Below are positions 48,240-54,873 of a DNA stretch of 64,000 nt, in pieces. The notes beneath the pieces are model-generated. The model ran no database searches. It was not told where the DNA came from and worked only from the letters and a program-made list of their open reading frames with translations. Made by a program: the position numbers and the translations under genes. The first letter of the stretch is position 1, and every line of letters starts with the position of its first letter. This stretch comes from an uncultured Monoglobus sp. (GTDB lineage Bacteria; Bacillota; Clostridia; Monoglobales; Monoglobaceae). The stretch lies in assembly GCA_947630505.1 (NCBI GenBank), contig CANRHV010000002.1, positions 40,917 to 104,916 on the forward strand, in the 5' to 3' direction.

Positions 48240-50135
48240 ATGAAATATTTGAAGAACCTGGCGCTGTTTGTGGCGCTTTGCATGGCGCTTTCGACGGTTC
48301 CGATCATGGCCGACGCGGCGGTTTCGAATGACAGAGGTATACTCGTGCCCGCCGCGGATAACTCGGATAACGAGGCAACAGCCGCGCCGACCGAGACGCC
48401 CGATGTCGAGGCTACGTCGGAGCCCGAGGGAACTACTGTTCCCGAGGCGACCGAGGATCCCGAAGCATCGTCCGAACCCGACGCTACTTTGGCTCCCGAG
48501 GGCTCTGCGGAACCGACGGAATCAGCAGCCCCGGCCACATCGACGCCCACGCCCACAGCGACGGCCGGCGGCAGGCACAGCATAACGATCGAATCCAACA
48601 GTCTTTCGAAAATCAAGACTTATGTTAATTCGACCGTGGCGACATCCGCGGTAAGCGGCGCGACTATAAGAATCAAAGCGCGCGCGGCAAGAGGCTATAA
48701 TTATCAAAGGTTATATTATAAGTACAATACCGACTTGGTTTATGAAATTATATCAGGCCCGGCAAGCAGTGTGAACGATACTGTTACTATGCCCGACAGT
48801 GACATAGTTATCTGTGCTGATGTCATAAAGATGAGCGACAATCAGCTCTATAATGACGCTCAGGATCAATATAACGAAGTTACGGCTAATCTCAATACAT
48901 ACACGGCGCGTTATGTAAACAATGCGTCCGCGTATGACGCTTCCGATATTAGAGAGATGAGAAGTCTTATAAGTGAAGCCAAAGAAGTGCTTCCCGATCT
49001 CAGAGAGGAGTACACCTATTTTGGCGGACTTGTAAGAAACGAGTCCGTGACCGACGCTGCCAGAAGCGACATTATTTCGGTTCAGGAACAGCTGGATGAT
49101 ATCACGGATCAGATCGACGATTTGATTGATAAAATGGGCGGAAACACTGACGGCGATTCATATCGAATAAACGTATCCGTAAGCGGCGGCGGCAGAGTTG
49201 TATTCCAAGGAGCGGCGGAAGGCACGATCGACGGCAACATATCCGGCGCAAGTGATTATTTCTTAAATGTTCCTTACGGCATCGGGCTTTCATTAAGATT
49301 CACTTCGACTACAGGCTACACTGTGGGAAATGTCAGGATCAATAACCAAAACGTGGCTCTGAGCGGCACCACATTCACGATAAACGCCTCCAATATTCAG
49401 AATTATGTAGTAAACGGCATTATGTCGATCACGGTTAATTTTGTATACGGACAAAACGGCTATACGGGCCCCACATACGGCGGCAGTTCGAGCGGCAGCA
49501 CAAACTACAACAACCCGTATTATAACGGCACGGTCTACGGTGGAAGCACCGCCACGGCCGCTCCCACAGAGGCTCCTATCAACGGAACCGGAACTCCGAC
49601 ATCCGCGTTCACGGATCTGGCGGACGTTGAGTGGGCGATCCCCTCGATCAACGCTCTCAGCAGTCTGGGAATAATAAACGGCATGGGCGACGGCAGATTT
49701 GAGCCCCGCAGCCAAGTAACGCGCGAGCAGTTCGCCAAAATGATCGTCGGAGTTATGGGCTATACGATCGACCAGAGCGCGACCACCGATTTCAGCGATG
49801 ATATGGGAGATTGGTACACGCCCTATATCGCGGCGGCGGTCCAGAACGGAATCATCACCGGCCGTCCGGACGGAACATTCGGCGTTGGCGACGATATCAC
49901 GCGTCAGGATATAGCCGTTATAATCTACAGAGCTCAGGGTTCGCCCGCGACTGAGGCGCATCAGTTCCCGGATTCGGGCGCCATATCCGACTATGCGGTC
50001 GATGCGGTTTCTTATCTGTTCAACAGCGGAATAGCCAGCGGCGACGATCAGGGCAACTTCAATCCCGTAAATCCCGCCACAAGAGCCGAGGCGGCAAAGA
50101 TGCTCTACGGCCTCTACATCAGTCTCGGCAAATAA
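48240..50135 (+). CDS. SLH-domain surface protein
   Basis: 631 aa. Signal peptide MKYLKNLALFVALCMALSTV...ADA; a Pro/Thr/Glu stalk (about 38-112); a beta-rich segment (about 115-200); a predicted helical or coiled segment (about 203-300, DAQDQYNEVTANLNTY, VQEQLDDITDQIDDLIDK); a second beta domain (about 305-405); a Gly/Ser/Asn-rich linker; three SLH domains (about 460-631, EWAIPSINALSSLGIING, TREQFAKMI). A divergent paralog of the two SLH proteins at the left end. Its stalk sits before rather than after the functional region. Own promoter and terminator. Ligand of the central domains unknown. Confidence 0.88.
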   Translation: MKYLKNLALFVALCMALSTVPIMADAAVSNDRGILVPAADNSDNEATAAPTETPDVEATSEPEGTTVPEATEDPEASSEPDATLAPEGSAEPTESAAPATSTPTPTATAGGRHSITIESNSLSKIKTYVNSTVATSAVSGATIRIKARAARGYNYQRLYYKYNTDLVYEIISGPASSVNDTVTMPDSDIVICADVIKMSDNQLYNDAQDQYNEVTANLNTYTARYVNNASAYDASDIREMRSLISEAKEVLPDLREEYTYFGGLVRNESVTDAARSDIISVQEQLDDITDQIDDLIDKMGGNTDGDSYRINVSVSGGGRVVFQGAAEGTIDGNISGASDYFLNVPYGIGLSLRFTSTTGYTVGNVRINNQNVALSGTTFTINASNIQNYVVNGIMSITVNFVYGQNGYTGPTYGGSSSGSTNYNNPYYNGTVYGGSTATAAPTEAPINGTGTPTSAFTDLADVEWAIPSINALSSLGIINGMGDGRFEPRSQVTREQFAKMIVGVMGYTIDQSATTDFSDDMGDWYTPYIAAAVQNGIITGRPDGTFGVGDDITRQDIAVIIYRAQGSPATEAHQFPDSGAISDYAVDAVSYLFNSGIASGDDQGNFNPVNPATRAEAAKMLYGLYISLGK

Positions 50136-50150
50136 TGAATTAAAATGTTT

Positions 50151-50176
50151 AAGGCTCCCCGTTTGGGGAGCCTTTT
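50151..50176 (+). terminator. Terminator of the third SLH gene
   Basis: AAGGCTCCCC GTTT GGGGAGCCTT TT, immediately ahead of the arabinofuranosidase gene, 18 nt before its ATG. No separate promoter is visible for that gene, so read-through may supply it. Confidence 0.85.
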
Positions 50177-50194
50177 GTGAATCGAGGTAATAAC

Positions 50195-52108
50195 ATGAAA
50201 ATCAATATCTTCGCGGAAAAGACCGCGAAAATCTCTCCCGACATGATAGGCCTGTTTTTTGAGGACATAAGCTGCGCCGCAGACGGCGGCCTTTCGGCGG
50301 AGCTTATCGAGAACCGCTCGTTCGGGCATATCACGCCCGACTTTGAATTTTATGCCGACGAAAGCGGAAGGACGCGCGAGCGGTTGACGGGCTCCGCGCC
50401 CGAGCCGGGATACGGCTGGGAGATCACGCGCGGCTCGGCCGAATATCTTAAGGACGAGGACGGATTATATTTTATGCGGCTGCGCGGCGGCGAGTGCGGC
50501 GCGTCGGTTCTCAACTCAACGTTCGGCGGTTTCGCGCTGAGACGCGGCATAAGCTATAACGCGGCGCTTACCGCGGACATGCGCGGATATTCGGGCAAAA
50601 TAATTCTCGAGGCAGTTTCGGGCGGCAAAGTCTCGGCGCGCTGCCTTATCGGCGAAAACGGAGTGGGCGCGCTCAAGCCTGAGAGCGATGCGAGAGCCTG
50701 CCGTCTGCGCCTGTCGTTACCCGACCTCTCAAAAGACGAGAGCGTTGATATAAAAATGCTGTCGCTGATCCCGTCCGACGCGGTCATGGGGCTTTTCAGG
50801 CGCGATATGGCCGAGGCGATGAAGGAGCTGCGCCCCGGATTTCTGAGGTTCCCGGGCGGCTGCGCGGTGGAGGGCTATGATCTCAAAAACGCTTACCGCT
50901 GGAAACATACGGTCGGCCCCGCCCGCGGGAGAAAGCAGGATTTCAGCCGCTGGGCTTTTAAGGAGCCGGGATATAACCAAAGCTTCGCCATAGGATTTTA
51001 CGAGTATTTTTTGCTGTGCGAATATCTTGGCTGCGAGCCGCTGCCGGTCATAAACGCGGGTATGGCGTGCCAGTTTAACACCTCCGAGACCGTGCGCCTT
51101 TATGACAAAAACGGGAATTACACACCCGAGTTTTCGGAGTATTTAAACGACGCTCTCGATTTGATAGAATTCGCAAATGGCGCGCCCGACACGAAATGGG
51201 GAGGGCTGCGGAGCGATATGGGGCACCCCGAGCCCTTTGATCTGCGCATGCTCGCGATAGGCAATGAGCAGTGGCAGACCGAGACAAACCAATGGTTTGA
51301 GCGTTACGAGGCCTTTGAAAAAGCTATACACAAAAAATATCCGAAGATCGACTTGATTTTTTCCGCGGGCCCGCGGGTTGGCGACGCGCGCTATGAGGCG
51401 GCGCATAAGCGGCTCAAGGAAAAGGCGGCGAAAAATCCCGCGTATGCCTTCGCCGTGGACGAGCATAACTACAACACGAAGGAATGGTTTTTCGAGAACG
51501 CGGACTTTTACCAAAATCGCCGCGGCGAAACACCGGTGTATTTGGGCGAGTACGCGGCAAAGCCGTATGAGGCGGACGGAGAGAAGCGCTTTAACGATAT
51601 GATATCGGCGCTTTCCGAGGCGGCGTTTCTCTGCGGACTTGAGCGGGCCGAAAACGTTATCATGGCGTCATACGCGCCTCTGTTTTCAAAAGCGCCGCCG
51701 CACAGTCATTGGGCGCCCGACATGATCTGGTTCGACGAGGCGGGCATAGTCAAAACTCCGAATTATTATGTGCAGAAACTATTCGCCGAAAATATGGGTG
51801 TTTTCGCGATAAAATGCGAGACGGGCGACGGAGTTTACGCCGCTGCCTCTTTGACAGAAAACGGAGATTTGATAATAAAGCTTATCAATCCGACTGAAAA
51901 CGAAATCAAAGTCGAGTTAAACATCGCCGCCGAGCTTAACGCAGCGGCGGAGGGCGATATAACGGTTCTCCGCGCCGACAGTCCGACCGCGAAAAACACC
52001 TTTGAAAACCCAGACAATATAAAGCCGAAAACGGAAGTTTTCGACCGCCGCGCCACGTTGACCCTAAAGCCGTATTCGCTCACGGTGATTAATCTGCCGC
52101 ATAAATAA
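50195..52108 (+). CDS. GH51 alpha-L-arabinofuranosidase
   Basis: Releases terminal arabinose from arabinoxylan or arabinan oligosaccharides. 637 aa from ATG 50195 (GAGGT upstream; an in-frame GTG at 50177 lies in the terminator). No signal peptide, so it acts inside the cell on imported oligosaccharides. N-terminal IGLFFEDISCAADGGLSAEL is typical. Acid/base E358 in AIGNEQW, nucleophile E452 in YLGEYAA, C-terminal beta-sandwich. Suggests use of plant cell-wall polysaccharides. Confidence 0.93.
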   Translation: MKINIFAEKTAKISPDMIGLFFEDISCAADGGLSAELIENRSFGHITPDFEFYADESGRTRERLTGSAPEPGYGWEITRGSAEYLKDEDGLYFMRLRGGECGASVLNSTFGGFALRRGISYNAALTADMRGYSGKIILEAVSGGKVSARCLIGENGVGALKPESDARACRLRLSLPDLSKDESVDIKMLSLIPSDAVMGLFRRDMAEAMKELRPGFLRFPGGCAVEGYDLKNAYRWKHTVGPARGRKQDFSRWAFKEPGYNQSFAIGFYEYFLLCEYLGCEPLPVINAGMACQFNTSETVRLYDKNGNYTPEFSEYLNDALDLIEFANGAPDTKWGGLRSDMGHPEPFDLRMLAIGNEQWQTETNQWFERYEAFEKAIHKKYPKIDLIFSAGPRVGDARYEAAHKRLKEKAAKNPAYAFAVDEHNYNTKEWFFENADFYQNRRGETPVYLGEYAAKPYEADGEKRFNDMISALSEAAFLCGLERAENVIMASYAPLFSKAPPHSHWAPDMIWFDEAGIVKTPNYYVQKLFAENMGVFAIKCETGDGVYAAASLTENGDLIIKLINPTENEIKVELNIAAELNAAAEGDITVLRADSPTAKNTFENPDNIKPKTEVFDRRATLTLKPYSLTVINLPHK

Positions 52109-52117
52109 GACCCCTTC

Positions 52118-52377
52118 CACCGCTGTTGCGATCCCCCTCCCCCAATATCGCAGGGGGCAAAAAATAGGTTCCTCTTCCTTTAGGAGGGGGAGCTGTCGCG
52201 GAGCGACTGAGGGGGGAACCTAATCGCTAATCACTAATCGCTATGTTAACCCCTCTCCGCCCGCAAGCGGGCACCTCTCCCCAAGGGGTGAGGCAAACGG
52301 GTGGCCGAGGTCGTCCGCCCTACGGCATTTTGTATACTATTCTCCTAATCGCTATTCGCTAATAACTAATCACTACG
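52118..52377. repeat. Composite palindromic intergenic repeat (copy 6)
   Basis: It contains GGAGGGGGAGCTGTCGCGGAGCGACTGAGGGGGGAACC, the TAATCGCTAATCACTAATCGCTA block, CCGCCCGCAAGCGGG, CACCTCTCCCCAAGGGGTGAGGCAAACGGG, CGAGGTCGTCCGCCCTACGG and the CTAATCGCTATTCGCTAATAACTAATCACTACGTT block, one after another. It is the most complete copy and fills the 349-bp gap. Its right edge runs into the -35 box of the next operon. Confidence 0.78.
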
Positions 52378-52406
52378 TTGACAAATCTTTTGTTTACGTA
52401 TATAAT
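52378..52406 (+). promoter_or_regulatory. Promoter of the first LytTR/GHKL operon
   Basis: TTGACA (52378-52383), 17-bp spacer, TATAAT (52401-52406), a perfect consensus. The first bases of the -35 (GTT) are also the end of repeat copy 6. Confidence 0.85.
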
Positions 52407-52457
52407 ATTAATTATAAAAACACGGTATTAATTATTGATCGGAAAGCGGGATGAAAA

Positions 52458-53186
52458 ATGAAACTAAACGCGGCGTTATGCGACGATGAGGCGGTTACCT
52501 TGGCGAGCGAGGCCGATCTGATATCGGACCTGCTGAGAAAAAAGGGCGTCGAGTTTGAGCTTGAGCTGTTCGAATCGCCTCGGGATATGCTGAAATCAAA
52601 CACAATATACGATATGGTTTTTCTCGACATTGAGATGGACGGGATGAACGGCATTGAGCTTGCCGAAAATATCCGCGAGAAAAACGAGAATTGTTTCGTG
52701 TTTTTCATAACGAACTATTCCGTGTATCTCGACAAGGCCTTTGACGTCAGAGCGATAAGATATCTCACAAAGCCGGTCGACCCGGACAGACTGAGCTCGG
52801 GCATTGATTATGTGCTCGACAGCATTGCGTCCGCGTCGAAAAAGATATCGGTGAAAAATTTTAAAAATAAGCTTTCTGTTGACATCAACATTTCCGATAT
52901 AATATATGTTTCCAACAGCGGGCGGCACGCTAAAATCGTAACCAAGCAATATGAATTTGAAACCGACGAGATATTCTCGGCCGTGAAACAAATGATAGAA
53001 AAAGAGGTGAATTATTTTGCCATGCCTCATCAGAGCTACTTTGTAAATCTGAAATACGTGACGGGGTACACAAAAACCGATGTTCAATTGTCTTACGGAG
53101 GCCGCGCGTACAAGGTTATGATGACAAGAAGGAGATACAAGGACTTTGACATTAAGTTTTTTGAGGCGGCAAAAGAAATTATATGA
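52458..53186 (+). CDS. LytTR-family response regulator (pair 1)
   Basis: 242 aa. Receiver domain with the acidic pocket in LCDDE, phosphoacceptor D57 (VFLDIEMDG) and K near 105 (YLTKPVD); then a LytTR DNA-binding domain (about 140-240; ISDIIYVSNSGRHAKIV, QSYFVNLKYVTGY). Belongs to the AgrA/VirR group, whose members bind paired direct repeats. Its stop overlaps the kinase start (ATGA). By sequence it groups with regulator 3 rather than 2 and 4. The probable target is the promoter set at 54495-54817. Confidence 0.92.
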   Translation: MKLNAALCDDEAVTLASEADLISDLLRKKGVEFELELFESPRDMLKSNTIYDMVFLDIEMDGMNGIELAENIREKNENCFVFFITNYSVYLDKAFDVRAIRYLTKPVDPDRLSSGIDYVLDSIASASKKISVKNFKNKLSVDINISDIIYVSNSGRHAKIVTKQYEFETDEIFSAVKQMIEKEVNYFAMPHQSYFVNLKYVTGYTKTDVQLSYGGRAYKVMMTRRRYKDFDIKFFEAAKEII

Positions 53187-54496
53187 ATATAGAATTACTT
53201 GATTGTGTTTTAACGGCGCCGGTAATTGCGATCGAGTGCTTTGTGCTGCTCTATTATACAAATTCGGTTATGACTTACAAACATTCGAGATTTGAAAGTA
53301 ACCTTTGCATAGTGATCGGCTACGCGTTATACTGTTGTTTATGTTTTCTTGGCCGGCCGCTTCTGAATGTTTTGGGATTTATCGCGGTCAATTTTTTGGT
53401 CTTATATATCGGATTTACCGAAAATATATTGAATATTATACTAAAAGTAATTGTTATCACGGTGTTTATGATGTTTGCCGAATTGGTGACGTCATTTTTT
53501 CTCGGCGTGGAGATCATCGATGAACCGAACTACGTAAGTATCGCTCAAGATCTGCTTTTTACGCTTATGTCCAAAACCTCATATTTTATTTTAGTCGTTA
53601 TGCTGAAGCATTATACCGTCAGCAGAAACAGCGGCAATAAATTTTATGAGATGCTCTGGCTTTTGCCCCTGCCGATATTTACGTTTGTATTTTTCTTGTT
53701 GTTTAATCATGTCAAGAGAGGCTTGAAATATGAGACGAATATCGCTTTTATGGTGATGTGTCTTATATTGATAGTATCCAATTTTGTCGCATATTTGGTA
53801 TGCGACAGGATTATTGATAAAAATATACAGATCAAAAGACTCAGGGAGATCGAGAGCAAAAACAAAACCGATTTTGAAAGCTACCGTCTGATAAAGGATA
53901 AGTACGACGAGCTTAAAATAATGGTACACGACTTTAACAAATACTGCGCCAATATAGAGGCTATGCTGAGCGCCGACCAAACCGAGGCGCTGTCGCTGAT
54001 TCACAAGATCGAGGATAAAAACAAAGAGTTCCTTTTGGTCGAGTATACCAACAACAAGGCGCTGAACATACTTCTGTCACAAAAAACTAAGGAGTGCGGC
54101 GCCGAGGGCATCGAGTTTCAAATATACATTCAGGATATTGACATATCGTTTATAAGCGAGGCGGATATCGTCGCGATCTTCGCCAATCTTTTGGACAACG
54201 CGATAGAGAGCTGCAAGCTCTCCGAGAACAAAAAAATATTTTTAAGCATATACGATATGAACGGCGCGTTCGTTGTGATAAAGACTGACAACAGCGCCGA
54301 CACCGAGCCTGCGGTCGAGGACGGAAAACTCCTCACTCGTAAAAAAGACAAAGCCGCTCACGGAATAGGAGTGCTCAGCATAAAACAAGCGCTCAAAAAC
54401 TATGACGGAAAAATCAGATGGAGCTATGACGGTGACAAAAAGGTTTTCAATACCACAATAATCATAAATTATCAATCCGTGAAAAAGAAAAGGTGA
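53183..54496 (+). CDS. GHKL sensor kinase (pair 1)
   Basis: 437 aa. About six membrane helices (1-215) with only short extracellular loops, a coiled linker, likely phosphoacceptor H249 (VHDFNKY), N-box NLLDNAIESC and G-box HGIGVLSI of the AgrC-like HATPase_c_5 type. Such kinases sense peptides or membrane signals. No agrB or agrD gene accompanies it. Its stop codon lies in the first operator repeat of the next gene. Confidence 0.9.
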   Translation: MNIELLDCVLTAPVIAIECFVLLYYTNSVMTYKHSRFESNLCIVIGYALYCCLCFLGRPLLNVLGFIAVNFLVLYIGFTENILNIILKVIVITVFMMFAELVTSFFLGVEIIDEPNYVSIAQDLLFTLMSKTSYFILVVMLKHYTVSRNSGNKFYEMLWLLPLPIFTFVFFLLFNHVKRGLKYETNIAFMVMCLILIVSNFVAYLVCDRIIDKNIQIKRLREIESKNKTDFESYRLIKDKYDELKIMVHDFNKYCANIEAMLSADQTEALSLIHKIEDKNKEFLLVEYTNNKALNILLSQKTKECGAEGIEFQIYIQDIDISFISEADIVAIFANLLDNAIESCKLSENKKIFLSIYDMNGAFVVIKTDNSADTEPAVEDGKLLTRKKDKAAHGIGVLSIKQALKNYDGKIRWSYDGDKKVFNTTIIINYQSVKKKR

Positions 54497-54563
54497 CCAA
54501 TACTGCAGATATACGACCAATGCTGCAAATCGGATTGACAAATAAAATACAAGACGCCATACT
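54495..54563 (+). promoter_or_regulatory. P1: direct-repeat operator and promoter
   Basis: Direct repeats GACCAATACTGCA (54495-54507) and GACCAATGCTGCA (54515-54527), period 20 bp, then TTGACA (54535-54540), 17-bp spacer, CATACT (54558-54563). Two same-orientation half-sites two helical turns apart, next to a -35 box, is the usual LytTR arrangement. The promoter region aligns well with P2 at 54790. Confidence 0.68.
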
Positions 54564-54620
54564 TGAGATATAAGGGCTTAGTAATCATTCCCGAATATCT
54601 CAACGTATGGCGCTTTTTTT
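54555..54620 (+). terminator. Terminator of operon 1, overlapping P1
   Basis: Left arm CGCCATAC plus TTGAGATAT (54555-54571), right arm ATATCTCAA, bulged C, GTATGGCG (54595-54612): 17 bp, then seven T. The -10 box of P1 lies within the left arm, so RNAs started at P1 lack most of the hairpin. Confidence 0.85.
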
Positions 54621-54645
54621 GCTTTAAAAATTACAAAAATAGTTA

Positions 54646-54674
54646 TTGACAAATAATTACTTATGTGATATAAT
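54646..54674 (+). promoter_or_regulatory. P3: consensus promoter upstream of the secreted protein
   Basis: TTGACA (54646-54651), 17-bp spacer, TATAAT (54669-54674), with an upstream TG. No operator repeats; probably constitutive. From 54680 to 54750 no coding frame with an RBS is visible. Confidence 0.82.
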
Positions 54675-54752
54675 TACAAAAGAAATATATCAGAGGCATA
54701 TCAAATCCGCAAGACGGCCCGATTTTCGCGCTTTAGGTATTGCAAAATATGC

Positions 54753-54817
54753 AGTTCACGATATAAAACGGTAGTTCACGATACAACCGTTGACAAAAAG
54801 GCGCAAGGCGCTATACT
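54753..54817 (+). promoter_or_regulatory. P2: direct-repeat operator and promoter
   Basis: Direct repeats AGTTCACGATA (54753-54763 and 54773-54783), period 20 bp, then TTGACA (54790-54795), 16-bp spacer, TATACT (54812-54817). The AGTT-containing half-sites loosely recall VirR/AgrA boxes. The ~57-nt leader runs to ATG 54874. Confidence 0.7.
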
Positions 54818-54873
54818 TGAAACACAAGGTTTTGTTTAATAATAATTAATATATACAAACGGAGGGAACTAAA

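Noticed and set aside
54620..54873. AgrD-like autoinducing peptide gene
   Set aside because: No frame with an ATG, an SD and a Cys-containing peptide; the only ATG gives five codons.
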